Notes: generated by a model not told the origin, from the letters alone. A stretch of DNA of 64,000 nt from Gymnodinialimonas sp. 57CJ19 (GCF_038396845.1 NZ_CP151587.1:186001-250000); one strand, 5' to 3'; numbered from the stretch's first letter, positions 16,934-25,969 are shown. Numbers and translations: made by a program.

Positions 16934-19724
16934 CCGGCCGCTAAATCCAAGCCTTTCCGCTGCTTCCTCTCCGGGTACGCTTCTGCTGCCCGGAGACGAG
17001 ATTATTGACCGATCGGCCGTGGCCGCGCGCATAGATGCCGCTTGCCTTGATGCCAAAGGCGCCAGCGCCGTTCGCGCCGCCACGGTGGCCGCGCTGGCAG
17101 ACGCCCAGAAATCCGCGCGGGCGGCCTTGGCCGCGGCGATCACCGCACAGCCCCTTGCCGCGCGTCGGGCGACCCGGTCCTACGCCTATCTAACCGACGT
17201 GCTGGTGACCGAGGTATTGCGTGTCGCCCAGACCTACCTTCACCCCACCAACATCCAATCGGAGGCCGAACGGATCGCCGTTATGGCCGTGGGCGGCTAT
17301 GGCCGTGCCGAAATGGCCCCTTTCTCTGATGTGGACCTGCTGTTCCTGACCCCTTGGAAAGTGACGGGAAAGATCGAAAGCATCATCGAAAGCACGCTCT
17401 ACATGCTTTGGGATTTGCGCCTGAGGGTTGGGCATTCCTCTCGGACCATCAAGGATTGCCTGCGCTTGGGGCGGGAAGACTACACGATCCGCACGACCTT
17501 TCTGGAGATGCGCCACCTGAGCGGCGATGAACAGCTGAGCGCTGAACTGCAAACCACCCTGCGTGAGCAATTGTTCGACGGCACCACCGGCGAGTTCATC
17601 GAGGCCAAGCTGGAAGAGCGCGCCACCCGTCACAAGAAGCAGGGCGGTCAGCGCTACGTGGTGGAACCGAACGTCAAGGAAGGCAAAGGCGGTCTGCGGG
17701 ATTTGCAGACACTCTATTGGATCGCGAAGTATGAACACAACGTCGTCAAGGCGGCGGAACTGGTGGAGCTTGATGTTTTCCACCCCGAAGAATTCCAAGC
17801 CTTCGACGCCGCCGAGCGGTTCGTTTGGGCCGTGCGCTGCCATCTGCATCTGATTGCGGGTCGGGCCCAGGATGTCCTGAGCTTTGACATGCAAGTCGAA
17901 GTGGCTGAACGCCTCGGCTACGAGGACCACTCGGGCCGCCGCGCGGTGGAACATTTCATGCAGGATTACTTCCTTCATGCCACCCAAGTGGGCGAGTTGA
18001 CGCGCATCTTCCTGACCGAACTGGAAGCCCGCCACGTGAAGCAGGAACCGGCCATTCTTGGGTTTCTGCGCGGCGTGACCCGCCGCAAGCGCCTGAAGCC
18101 CGGCTATGCCCTGCGCCAGAACCGCCTTGATATCCAGTCCCCCGAGACGTTCTTTGAAGACCCGCTGAACATCTTGCGGCTGTTTGAAGAAGGCCTGCGC
18201 ACCGGCTACCTGATCCACCCCAACGCCATGCGCGAAGCGACCGCACGGCTGGATCTGATCGACGACACGATGCGCCGTAACAAGGAAGCCAACCGGATTT
18301 TCCTTGACCTGATGTTGAAGCACGGCAACCCGGAACGCGCCCTGCGCCGGATGAACGAGCTTGGCGTTCTGGCCGCCTTCATGCCGGAATTCGCCCATAT
18401 CGTGGCGATGATGCAGTTCAACATGTACCACAGCTACACCGTGGACGAGCATACGATTCAGGTCGTCTCGACGCTGGCCCAGATCGAACGCGAGGAACTG
18501 GTCGAGGAACTGCCCCTGGTCTCGGGCGTGCTCAAGCGCGGTGTCAATCGCAAGGTGCTGTTCGTGGCTTGCCTGCTCCATGATATCGGCAAGGGCCGGA
18601 ACGAGGATCACTCGATCCTCGGCGCGCGCATGGCGCGTAGCATCGCGCCCCGATTGGGGCTGAAACCAGCGGAATGCGAAACCGTTGAATGGCTGGTCCG
18701 CTACCATCTGTTGATGTCCGACATGGCACAGAAACGCGATATCGCGGACCCGCGCACCGTGCGCGACTTTGCCAAGGCGGTAAAAACACGCGAACGGCTG
18801 GATCTGCTGACCGTTTTGACCGTGTGCGATATTCGCGGCGTTGGGCCAAACACCTGGAACAACTGGAAAGCGACGCTGATCCGGGCACTGCACAGCTCTA
18901 CCGCGATGGCTTTGGAAACCGGGCTCGAAGATCTCAACCGGGAACAATTGGAGGGCGAGGCCAAGAAACGCCTGCGCGCCGCCCTGAAGGACTGGAAGAA
19001 GGCCGCCATCAAGACCGAAGTGGACCGCCACTATGGCCCCTATTGGCAGGGGCTAGATCTGCAAACGCAGATGACCTTCGCCAAGATGCTCAGCGGCCTG
19101 AAAGCAACCGAGATCAAAATCGACACCAAGCAAGACGAAGACCGCGACGCCACGCGGATTTGCTTTGCGCTGGCCGATCACCCCGGCATCTTCTCCCGCC
19201 TTGCGGGCGCGATCAGCCTTGTGGGGGCCAATGTGGTGGACGCGCGGACCTATACGTCGAAAGATGGCTACGCCACGGCGGTGTTCTGGGTGCAGGATGG
19301 CGATGGCCACCCCTACGAAAAGGCGCGTCTGCCGCGTTTGACTTCGATGATCCGCAAGACCCTGCGCGGCGAAGTCGTCGCCTCGGAAGCAATGGAAAAA
19401 CGCGACAAGATCAAAAAGCGTGAACGCCCCTTCGATGTGCCCACAACGATCACTTTCGATAACGAAGGGTCTGAGATCTACACGATCATCGAGGTCGATA
19501 CCCGGGATCGTCCCGGTCTGCTATATGACCTGACCAAAACACTGGCGGCGGCGAATATCTACATCTCTTCGGCCACCATCGCGACCTACGGTGTACAGGT
19601 CGTGGATACTTTCTACGTGAAGGATATGTTCGGGTTGAAGCTGCATTCCGTACCGCGCCGTGCCGCGTTGGAGAAGAAATTGCGCGACGCCATTGCACGG
19701 GTTGCAGAACGGGCTGGCGCGTAG
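16887..19724 (+). CDS. glnD: [Protein-PII] uridylyltransferase / uridylyl-removing enzyme
   Basis: A 945-residue bifunctional nitrogen sensor. It uridylylates PII under nitrogen limitation and removes UMP when glutamine is plentiful. Domains in order: nucleotidyltransferase with GGYGRAEMAPFSDVDLLFL (Asp148/Asp150), the GlnD linker region with KEGKGGLRDLQTL, an HD hydrolase domain with HTIQVVSTLAQIE and ACLLHDIGKGRNEDHS, and two C-terminal ACT domains (FALADHPGIFSRLAGAI and EVDTRDRPGLLYDLTKTL) that bind glutamine. Its ATG lies inside the LpoA-like gene and its stop overlaps murJ, so three genes are tightly coupled. Confidence 0.96.
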   Translation: MSLTLPQADLAVPASDRPLNPSLSAASSPGTLLLPGDEIIDRSAVAARIDAACLDAKGASAVRAATVAALADAQKSARAALAAAITAQPLAARRATRSYAYLTDVLVTEVLRVAQTYLHPTNIQSEAERIAVMAVGGYGRAEMAPFSDVDLLFLTPWKVTGKIESIIESTLYMLWDLRLRVGHSSRTIKDCLRLGREDYTIRTTFLEMRHLSGDEQLSAELQTTLREQLFDGTTGEFIEAKLEERATRHKKQGGQRYVVEPNVKEGKGGLRDLQTLYWIAKYEHNVVKAAELVELDVFHPEEFQAFDAAERFVWAVRCHLHLIAGRAQDVLSFDMQVEVAERLGYEDHSGRRAVEHFMQDYFLHATQVGELTRIFLTELEARHVKQEPAILGFLRGVTRRKRLKPGYALRQNRLDIQSPETFFEDPLNILRLFEEGLRTGYLIHPNAMREATARLDLIDDTMRRNKEANRIFLDLMLKHGNPERALRRMNELGVLAAFMPEFAHIVAMMQFNMYHSYTVDEHTIQVVSTLAQIEREELVEELPLVSGVLKRGVNRKVLFVACLLHDIGKGRNEDHSILGARMARSIAPRLGLKPAECETVEWLVRYHLLMSDMAQKRDIADPRTVRDFAKAVKTRERLDLLTVLTVCDIRGVGPNTWNNWKATLIRALHSSTAMALETGLEDLNREQLEGEAKKRLRAALKDWKKAAIKTEVDRHYGPYWQGLDLQTQMTFAKMLSGLKATEIKIDTKQDEDRDATRICFALADHPGIFSRLAGAISLVGANVVDARTYTSKDGYATAVFWVQDGDGHPYEKARLPRLTSMIRKTLRGEVVASEAMEKRDKIKKRERPFDVPTTITFDNEGSEIYTIIEVDTRDRPGLLYDLTKTLAAANIYISSATIATYGVQVVDTFYVKDMFGLKLHSVPRRAALEKKLRDAIARVAERAGA

Positions 19725-21337
19725 TGGAGCCCGCCCGCCCAACCACGCCAAGCGGCAGCGCCAAGCCGATCCGCATGATGCGCGGGATTTTCACCGTCGG
19801 CTTCTGGACATTGGCCAGCCGTATCTTCGGCTTTGCCCGTGACATCCTGATCGGCGCGTTTCTAGGCGCGGGCCCCGTGGCCGAAGCGTTCCTGATCGCC
19901 TTTGCCCTGCCGAACATGTTCCGCCGCTTCTTTGCCGAAGGCGCGTTCAACACCGCCTTTGTGCCGATGTTCTCCAAGAAGGTGGAAGACGGCTCGGATG
20001 CGGAAGGATTTGCGCAAGATGCCTTCTCGGGCCTTGCCTCGATCCTGATCGTTCTGACCCTTGTGGCGCAGCTCGCCATGCCTTGGCTGGTGCTGGCCAT
20101 GGCGGGCGGTTTCGCGGGGGATGAGAGGTTTCCCCTGACCGTCGATTATGGCCGCATCGCTTTCGTCTATATCCTGTTCATCTCTCTCGCGGCGCTGTTC
20201 TCGGGCATGTTGAACGCCACGGGGCGTTTCGCCGCCGCCGCCGCCGCGCCGGTGCTGCTGAATATCATTCTCGTGGGGGTGCTTCTTGGGGTGTCATGGT
20301 CGGTGCCGGACGGCAAGATGACCACCCTTGTGGACCCGGCCGAGGCCTATGGCCGCGCCCTCATATGGGCGGTGCCCGTGGCGGGGATCGCGCAAATGGC
20401 GCTGGTCTGGTTCGCCGTGTACCGGGAAGGATATCGGATCAACCTGCGCCTGCCGCGCCTGACGCCCGACATGCGCAAACTGGCCCTGATCGCCCTGCCT
20501 GCCATGCTGGCGGGGGGCGTAGTGCAGGTAAACCTGTTGGTGGGGCGGTTCGTGGCGAGCTATTTTGAGGGCGCGATTGCGTGGCTCTACTACGCCGACC
20601 GTCTGTATCAGCTGCCCTTGGGCGTCGTGGGCATCGCCATTGGCATCGTGCTGCTGCCCGACCTGTCGCGCCGTCTGCGGGCGGGAGATGACGCAGGCGG
20701 GCGTTTCGCGTTCTCTCGCGCCGGAGAGCTGTCGATGGCCCTCACCATTCCGGCGGCGGTGGCCTTGGCGGTCATCTCGGTGCCGCTGGTCTCGGTCCTG
20801 TTCGAGCGCGGAGAGTTCACTTCTGACGATACCGCAGCCACGGCGCTGGCGCTGACGGTCTATGCATTTGGCCTGCCGGCCTTCGTGCTGCAAAAGGTGC
20901 TGCAACCGGTTTACTTCGCCCGCGAAGACACCCGCCGGCCGTTTCATTATGCGTTGGTAGCGATGTTCGTGAACGCCCTTGTGGCGATCGGTCTGTCGGT
21001 CTTCATCGGCTTTCTGGGGGCGGCCATTGCCACCACGGCGGCAGCTTGGGTTATGGTAGGGTTGCTTTCACGCGGGCGGCGCGGTTTGGGCGACGTGGCG
21101 CAATTCGACGACCGTTTCCGAACCCGGATCTGGCGCATCTGCGCGGCTTCGGTCGCGATGGGGATCGTGCTATTTGCCAGCGCCCTGATGCTTGGCCCGT
21201 TCTTTGGTGAACCGGGCCTTCGCTACGTGGCGCTGGCGCTTTTGGTGGCCCTTGGCCTTGTCAGCTACTTCGGCTTCGCCCGCCTTTTCGGTGCGTTCAA
21301 CCTGCGCGAGCTTCGCGGCACCATGCGGGGCCACTAG
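19724..21337 (+). CDS. murJ: Lipid II flippase MurJ
   Basis: A 537-residue inner-membrane protein with about 14 transmembrane segments that flips lipid II for peptidoglycan synthesis. Family features include SRIFGFARDILIGAFLGAGPVAEAFLIAFALPNMFRRFFAEGAFN split over the first segments, and ARAFQ-type hydrophobic repeats later. A GTG at 19724 overlaps the TAG of glnD and is taken as start; ATG at 19775 would give a protein 17 residues shorter beginning MMRGIFTVG and is equally possible. The position after glnD is typical for Rhodobacterales. Confidence 0.93.
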   Translation: MEPARPTTPSGSAKPIRMMRGIFTVGFWTLASRIFGFARDILIGAFLGAGPVAEAFLIAFALPNMFRRFFAEGAFNTAFVPMFSKKVEDGSDAEGFAQDAFSGLASILIVLTLVAQLAMPWLVLAMAGGFAGDERFPLTVDYGRIAFVYILFISLAALFSGMLNATGRFAAAAAAPVLLNIILVGVLLGVSWSVPDGKMTTLVDPAEAYGRALIWAVPVAGIAQMALVWFAVYREGYRINLRLPRLTPDMRKLALIALPAMLAGGVVQVNLLVGRFVASYFEGAIAWLYYADRLYQLPLGVVGIAIGIVLLPDLSRRLRAGDDAGGRFAFSRAGELSMALTIPAAVALAVISVPLVSVLFERGEFTSDDTAATALALTVYAFGLPAFVLQKVLQPVYFAREDTRRPFHYALVAMFVNALVAIGLSVFIGFLGAAIATTAAAWVMVGLLSRGRRGLGDVAQFDDRFRTRIWRICAASVAMGIVLFASALMLGPFFGEPGLRYVALALLVALGLVSYFGFARLFGAFNLRELRGTMRGH

Positions 21338-21344
21338 GCCCCGA

Positions 21345-21767
21345 TCACATGGGCCGCAAAGTGCCCGAGTAACGGTCGATGTTGCCGGTGCTCCCGTAGA
21401 AGTTCAGGCCAATGCGGTTGCCGTCCAGGCGGAAGTCCAGGCAGTCTTCCTCGTCATCGGGACGAAGCGCGCCACGGGCATCCTGCACGGCAAAGGTCGT
21501 GCAGAATTGCCCGCTTGGGCTGACCCGCCACAGCATCCAGCCCTCCATGCCCTCGTCGCCCTCAAAGGCGTTGAAACGGACCCGCGCCGCGCCGCTATCA
21601 TACAATTGCAACCGCACGGTTTCCCCGGTGCGTTGGTTCGCGTCGTCATAGCCGCGCAGGTTCAGCACCTGGCCAGACAACTGCGCCCGCAGCGCATCGG
21701 CGTTTTGCGCCACTACGGGTGTGGCTATGGCACCTGCGGCCAATGCCGCGCTCAGAAATAGCTTCAT
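21345..21767 (-). CDS. Secreted hypothetical protein
   Basis: A 140-residue exported protein with a signal peptide (MKLFLSAALAAGAIATPVVAQ) cleaved after VVA near residue 19. The mature part is hydrophilic, with two Cys (QFCTTF and EEDCLDF) that could form a disulfide, and ends in STGNIDRYSGTLRPM. The pattern of a short repeated beta-rich domain resembles small periplasmic proteins of Rhodobacterales, but I do not recognise a named family. It is convergent with murJ (7 bp gap) and lies downstream of the rhomboid-like gene's end on the opposite side. Confidence 0.7.
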   Translation of the reverse strand: MKLFLSAALAAGAIATPVVAQNADALRAQLSGQVLNLRGYDDANQRTGETVRLQLYDSGAARVRFNAFEGDEGMEGWMLWRVSPSGQFCTTFAVQDARGALRPDDEEDCLDFRLDGNRIGLNFYGSTGNIDRYSGTLRPM

Positions 21768-21789
21768 GCTTGTGTCTTTCCTCAATCCA

Positions 21790-22473
21790 TTACCGCTGAC
21801 GCAACCGCGACAACATGCGACGCCAACCGCCGGGGCTGACCACAAACGACAGGGCCAACCCCGTCACGAACCCCGAGAAATCGGCCACGACGTTGCCGAA
21901 CTCTCCGTTGATCAGGCCAAACAGCAGTTGGATCGCCAAGAGCACCCCAATCAAGGAGAACGCGCGCATCTGCCCCGTGCCCTCGGCCTCGGCCCGCATC
22001 CAAACCAAGAAGGTAAACGCGCCGATTAGCCCGTAAACGCCGGGGTAGCCGCCGAGCAACGGGTACTCGCTGTTGGTGAAAATCACGAAGCCAAGCGCCC
22101 CCATGACGGAAGAGAACCAGAAGACGGCAAGGAAGGCCGCGACCGAATAGACCTCGGCCACCATCTTGCCGAGGGCGAGGATGAACACCACCACAAAGGC
22201 CGCGTGGATAAAGCTGCCGTGGATCAGCGGGTAAGCAATGAAGCGCACCAGATGCCCCGCCGGATATTGCCCGGTGGAGGTCATCCAATCCCAGACCGCG
22301 TTCAACACGGCGTAATCCTGGATCGCTGCCAATCGCCAGCCGACGCCGCCCTGGCCGCCCAGAAATCCCGCAGTGGCGGCTTGGAACATGATCTCCAGCC
22401 CGAAAATCACCACCGCAAGGGCCACAACCACAGGGGGCAGCGCGTTGAACGGCGAGGTGTTGTTTTGGTCCAT
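21790..22473 (-). CDS. Rhomboid-like membrane protein, probably catalytically inactive
   Basis: A 227-residue protein with about six membrane segments and rhomboid-like topology. The HGSFIH motif (85-90) resembles the HxxxxH of TM2. In TM4 the catalytic GxSG is replaced by GGYPGVYG (Tyr143 where Ser is expected), and the TM6 segment NVVADFSGF has no catalytic His. It therefore looks like a pseudo-rhomboid that may bind rather than cut membrane proteins. The start ATG at 22473 is preceded by AAGGGA; an in-frame ATG 12 codons upstream exists. It is divergent from trpS. Confidence 0.8.
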   Translation of the reverse strand: MDQNNTSPFNALPPVVVALAVVIFGLEIMFQAATAGFLGGQGGVGWRLAAIQDYAVLNAVWDWMTSTGQYPAGHLVRFIAYPLIHGSFIHAAFVVVFILALGKMVAEVYSVAAFLAVFWFSSVMGALGFVIFTNSEYPLLGGYPGVYGLIGAFTFLVWMRAEAEGTGQMRAFSLIGVLLAIQLLFGLINGEFGNVVADFSGFVTGLALSFVVSPGGWRRMLSRLRQR

Positions 22474-22581
22474 GGCAACGGTCCCTTGGTTGACGATCCG
22501 TGCCCTCATGGGTAAGCCCGATGGCGCTGATTGGCCAGTAGGGCCGGCGCAATTATTCAAGCGTTTCAAGGGACGACGACC

Positions 22582-23607
22582 ATGGCCGAGACACAGTTCA
22601 AACCACGGGCATTCTCGGGCATCCAGCCTTCGGGCGGGTTGACCCTTGGTAACTATCTGGGCGCGTTGAAACGCTTTGCCCAAACGCAGGATGCTGGCAC
22701 CCACGAAACGATTTTCTGCATGGTCGACATGCACGCCATCACGGCGCGCCTTCTGTCCCCCGATGAGTTGCGCAACAACACGCGCGAGCTGTGCGCAGGC
22801 TTCCTTGCGTCTGGTGTGGACCCTGAGAAATCCATCCTGATCAACCAATCCCAAGTGCCGGAACACGCGCAACTTGCCTGGATTTTCAACTGCGTCGCCC
22901 GCATGGGCTGGATGAACCGCATGACCCAGTGGAAAGACAAATCCGGCAAGGATACGGAAGGGGCCTCTCTTGGGTTGTTGGCCTATCCGGCGCTGATGGC
23001 GGCGGACATTCTGATCTATCATGCCACCCATGTTCCCGTGGGCGATGACCAGAAACAGCATCTGGAGCTGACGCGCGATATCGCCGCCAAGTTCAATCAC
23101 GACTACGGCGTTGATTTCTTCCCCATCACCGAGCCGGTGATTGAGGGTGCCGCGACGCGCGTGATGAACCTGCAAGACGGCACCAAGAAGATGTCGAAGT
23201 CCGACCCGGCCGACAAGACACGCATCAACATGACCGACGACGCCGATACGATTGCCAAGAAGATCAAGAAGGCCAAGACGGACCCGGACCCTCTGCCCGA
23301 TGCGGTGGCTGGTCTGGCCGATCGCCCCGATGCCCGCAATCTGGTGAACATCTACGCCGCTCTGGCGGATATTGATCCGCAAGTCGTGCTGGATGAGCAC
23401 GCGGGCGCGTTGTTTGGCCACTTCAAGGTGGCTTTGGCGGATCTGGCGGTGGCAAAGCTGTCTCCGATCTCCGACGAGATGTCCCGGCTGATGGATGACC
23501 CCGCCGAGATCGACCGCATCCTTGGCCGTGGCGCCGAGCGGGCGCGGGAGATCACGGTGCCGATCCTAGAGAAGACCTACGACATCGTCGGGATGCTGCG
23601 CAGTTAA
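22582..23607 (+). CDS. trpS: Tryptophanyl-tRNA synthetase
   Basis: A 341-residue class Ic aminoacyl-tRNA synthetase charging tRNA-Trp. The HIGH-equivalent is in [17 protein letters not shown] near the N-terminus, VDMHAIT and [15 protein letters not shown] form the active site, and KMSKS is in [10 protein letters not shown]. The start MAETQFKP (22582) is 17 codons inside the longest frame and gives the usual N-terminus. It is divergent from the rhomboid-like gene, with a hairpin after the stop. Confidence 0.97.
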   Translation: MAETQFKPRAFSGIQPSGGLTLGNYLGALKRFAQTQDAGTHETIFCMVDMHAITARLLSPDELRNNTRELCAGFLASGVDPEKSILINQSQVPEHAQLAWIFNCVARMGWMNRMTQWKDKSGKDTEGASLGLLAYPALMAADILIYHATHVPVGDDQKQHLELTRDIAAKFNHDYGVDFFPITEPVIEGAATRVMNLQDGTKKMSKSDPADKTRINMTDDADTIAKKIKKAKTDPDPLPDAVAGLADRPDARNLVNIYAALADIDPQVVLDEHAGALFGHFKVALADLAVAKLSPISDEMSRLMDDPAEIDRILGRGAERAREITVPILEKTYDIVGMLRS

Positions 23608-23648
23608 GCGCAGAACCTGTGCGCCCATGGCGCTTGCTCCTTCGCCCC

Positions 23649-23670
23649 ATCGCCCACACCTTTGGGCGAT
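23649..23670 (+). terminator. Hairpin after trpS
   Basis: ATCGCCCA-CACCTT-TGGGCGAT is a perfect 8-bp stem between trpS and the VOC gene, ending just before the latter's GAAGGA Shine-Dalgarno. There is no T-run, so it may act as a weak terminator or RNA stabiliser. Confidence 0.35.
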
Positions 23671-23685
23671 CCGAAGGAGACCACG

Positions 23686-24207
23686 ATGACTGCCATAGCC
23701 CCTGCCGGCACCCGCGTCGGCCATATTCACTTGAAGGTGGCGGATCTTGACCGCGCCATCGCGTTCTACGAGGGCGTCCTTGGGTTTCCGGTGACCTTGC
23801 GCATGGGCAACAGCGCCGCGTTTTTGGGCGCGGGCGGGTATCACCACCATATCGGGCTGAATGTGTGGGAAAGCCGGGGTGCCGCACCGCCACCTCCGGG
23901 GCATAGTGGGCTGTACCATGGCGCCTACCTCTACCCCGATCGCGTTGCCTTGTCCGATGTTATCCAACGGGTTGCGGAGGCCGGTATTCCCTTTGACGGG
24001 GCTGCCGACCACGGCGTGTCTGCGGCGGTCTATCTGCGCGACCCCGATGGCAACGGGGTGGAGCTTTACGTCGATCACCCAAGGGATGAATGGCCAACGG
24101 ATGCAGAGGGCAATTTGACGATGGTAAACGCGCCCCTGTCGATCCGCGATTACGTGGCCGAAACCAAGGAAATGTTGGCCGATGGCAGGCTGAAACGGGC
24201 CGGCTAA
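23686..24207 (+). CDS. VOC family (glyoxalase/dioxygenase fold) protein
   Basis: A 173-residue vicinal-oxygen-chelate protein. The typical paired beta-alpha-beta-beta-beta modules are seen: VGHIHLKVADLDRAIAFYEGVLGF with the first metal His, then HHHIGLNVWES, and a second half ending in VYLRDPDGNGVELYVDHP with the metal Glu. These signatures match ring-cleaving dioxygenase-like or glyoxalase-like proteins (catechol-2,3-dioxygenase-like CatE group), but the substrate is open. An AGGAGA Shine-Dalgarno lies just before the ATG. Confidence 0.85.
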   Translation: MTAIAPAGTRVGHIHLKVADLDRAIAFYEGVLGFPVTLRMGNSAAFLGAGGYHHHIGLNVWESRGAAPPPPGHSGLYHGAYLYPDRVALSDVIQRVAEAGIPFDGAADHGVSAAVYLRDPDGNGVELYVDHPRDEWPTDAEGNLTMVNAPLSIRDYVAETKEMLADGRLKRAG

Positions 24208-24268
24208 GGGCGGCGAAAGCCCATTACGTGGCGTCGTTTTTCGGTCTTCGGCTATCGATTTCAATTCG

Positions 24269-24284
24269 TTAACTGGACATTAAC
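24269..24284 (+). promoter_or_regulatory. Consensus CtrA-binding site
   Basis: TTAA-CTGGACA-TTAAC fits the CtrA full site TTAA-N7-TTAAC exactly. It lies 64 bp before the 66-codon ORF at 24348, a distance suitable for an activator site overlapping the -35 region. CtrA is the cell-cycle, motility and gene-transfer-agent regulator of Alphaproteobacteria. Confidence 0.6.
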
Positions 24285-24347
24285 TCAAGTCGCTGCATAT
24301 AAGATTGCAGCAAAACCAGACATCGCTATCCATTTTAGGGGAACTGT

Positions 24348-24548
24348 ATGAACAGGCGTCTCGATAATCGCACCGACTCTACCCATGTGACAGACCGTAT
24401 CGCGGCCACCGCCACGACCGTCCGTCCTAAGCAGGCCAAACCAGCCCGCACAGAACACAAGAGCGCGCGGGCGACCGCACATTCTGCCGCCCCCAAAGGG
24501 GTTAGCATGGACTACCAGATGGGCTTCACCTCTGGACCTTCGGTCTAA
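24348..24548 (+). CDS. Small basic hypothetical protein
   Basis: A 66-residue ORF with a good AGGGGA Shine-Dalgarno five bases before its ATG. The product is rich in Arg, Lys, Thr and Ala (for example RPKQAKPARTEHKSARATAH), with no hydrophobic segment, and ends MGFTSGPSV. I do not recognise a family. A consensus CtrA box lies upstream and a strong hairpin follows, just before the aminotransferase start. The composition has no excess of Ile, Leu or Val, which argues against an attenuator leader peptide for the branched-chain aminotransferase. Confidence 0.6.
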   Translation: MNRRLDNRTDSTHVTDRIAATATTVRPKQAKPARTEHKSARATAHSAAPKGVSMDYQMGFTSGPSV

Positions 24549-24559
24549 GCTCGGCTTAC

Positions 24560-24585
24560 GTTCCCCCCAACTCATTTGGGGGAAC
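24560..24585 (+). promoter_or_regulatory. Hairpin covering the aminotransferase ribosome-binding site
   Basis: GTTCCCCCCAA (24560-24570) pairs with TTGGGGGAAC (24576-24585) around a CTCAT loop, with a single bulged C. The right arm contains the only Shine-Dalgarno-like sequence (GGGGGA) for the ATG at 24590. There is no T-run after it. It may limit translation of the aminotransferase gene or end the small upstream transcript. Confidence 0.6.
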
Positions 24586-24589
24586 TTCG

Positions 24590-25453
24590 ATGGCCATTGG
24601 AACCAACATCAAAACTTACTTCGACGGCGCTTGGCACGATGCCGATGTGCCCGTCATTCGGGCCGGTGACCATGCCTCCTGGCAGGCCACGACGGTCTTT
24701 GACGGCGCCCGCTATGTAAACGGCCTGGCGCCCGATCTCTTGGCCCATTGTGAACGGGTCGTCCGCTCGGCCCGTGCGCTGTCCCTCAACCCCGGCCTGA
24801 CGGGGCAAGAGGTTTTCGACATCGCTTGGGAAGGGCTCAGCCGCTACCCCAAGGACGTTGCGGTCTACGTGCGCCCGAACTTCTTTGGCATTGATGGCGG
24901 CCCCTACGGGATCATTCCAGCCGAGACAGAAGCCGGGTTCTTCATGTGCCTTGAAGAAGTTCCCATGGCGGCGCCCGATGCAGCCTCCCGGCTGGCGACA
25001 ACGCAATTCCACCGCCCCGTGTTGGCCACCGCTGTTCTGGATGCCAAGGCCGGATGCCTATACCCCAACAATGCGCGGATGCTGATGGAGGCCCGCGCCA
25101 AACGCTATGACAATGCGCTGGTGACCGATGCCCTTGGCAACGTTGCCGAGACCGCCACGGCGAACATTTTCATGGCCCGCGACGGAGAGGTCTTTACCCC
25201 CGTGCCCAACGGTACCTTCCTCAATGGGATCACCCGCCAGCGCCACATCTCCAACCTGCGTGCCGATGGCGTGACCGTCCATGAAGCGGTGCTGACCTTT
25301 GATGATTTCCGCGCCGCCGATGAGGTGTTCATGTCCGGTAACCTCAACAAAGTGACACCGGTTCTTGAATTTGACGGGACCCATTATCAGCACGGCTCCA
25401 TCACCAAGCGAGCCCGGCAACTGTACTGGGATTGGGCGAGTTCGGCCGCGTAA
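24590..25453 (+). CDS. Branched-chain amino-acid aminotransferase (PLP fold type IV)
   Basis: A 287-residue class IV aminotransferase, most like IlvE, exchanging amino groups between glutamate and branched-chain 2-oxo acids. The PLP lysine is probably Lys153 in LDAKAGCLYPNN, and the downstream GNVAETATANIFM holds the cofactor-binding Glu and Asn. VRPNFFGIDGG fits the substrate-binding loop. The fold family also includes D-amino-acid transaminase and ADC lyase, so the exact substrate is inferred. Its Shine-Dalgarno lies inside a hairpin. Confidence 0.85.
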   Translation: MAIGTNIKTYFDGAWHDADVPVIRAGDHASWQATTVFDGARYVNGLAPDLLAHCERVVRSARALSLNPGLTGQEVFDIAWEGLSRYPKDVAVYVRPNFFGIDGGPYGIIPAETEAGFFMCLEEVPMAAPDAASRLATTQFHRPVLATAVLDAKAGCLYPNNARMLMEARAKRYDNALVTDALGNVAETATANIFMARDGEVFTPVPNGTFLNGITRQRHISNLRADGVTVHEAVLTFDDFRAADEVFMSGNLNKVTPVLEFDGTHYQHGSITKRARQLYWDWASSAA

Positions 25454-25513
25454 ACCGCTAGACAGGCGCGGCTGCAATCGTCATGGTCGGTCCTCGGAAA
25501 AGGGACCAAGCTC

Positions 25514-25969
25514 ATGCGTAAATTTCTCGTCGTCCTCGATGACACCCGTGAATGCCTGAACGCCATGCGATTTGCCGCCATGCGCGCCCATAATACCGGC
25601 GGCGGGGTGGAAATCCTGTCGGTGATCCCGCCCGATGAATTCAACCACTGGATCGGCGTTGGTGACATCATGCGCGCCGAGGCTCGCGAACGGATCGAGG
25701 CGCATTTCAACGTCTTCGCCAAGTGGATGCGCGACAAGCAAGACATTGATCCGACCCTGGTGATCCGCGAAGGCGTGCCGGAAGAGCAGATCCTTGCCCA
25801 TATCGAGGCCGACAAGGAAATCGGCGTGCTGGTGCTGGGGGCGAACTCGGGCAAAGGCGGGCCGGGGCCGCTGGTGACGGCGATGACGAAGATGGCGGGC
25901 AACCTGCCCGCGCCGTTGACGATTGTACCGGTGGAGCTGAGCAAAGAGCAGTTGGAAGCGATTACCTGA
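25514..25969 (+). CDS. Universal stress protein (UspA family)
   Basis: A 151-residue UspA-fold protein, probably ATP-binding. It opens with the first beta strand KFLVVLDDT and carries the nucleotide loop GANSGKGGPGPLVT (starting at residue 109), close to the G-2x-G-9x-G(S/T) pattern, followed by the strand APLTIVPVEL. These proteins are induced by starvation or stress and act as regulators. It stands alone after the aminotransferase, 60 bp downstream. Confidence 0.9.
   Translation: MRKFLVVLDDTRECLNAMRFAAMRAHNTGGGVEILSVIPPDEFNHWIGVGDIMRAEARERIEAHFNVFAKWMRDKQDIDPTLVIREGVPEEQILAHIEADKEIGVLVLGANSGKGGPGPLVTAMTKMAGNLPAPLTIVPVELSKEQLEAIT

Noticed and set aside
17190..19031. Long minus-strand open frame of 613 codons
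   Set aside because: Entirely antisense to glnD; GC-rich codon use keeps the opposite frame open. No family features.
24348..24548. Small ORF as attenuator leader peptide of the aminotransferase
   Set aside because: No run of Ile, Leu or Val codons, and no terminator/antiterminator pair; the hairpin lacks a T-run.
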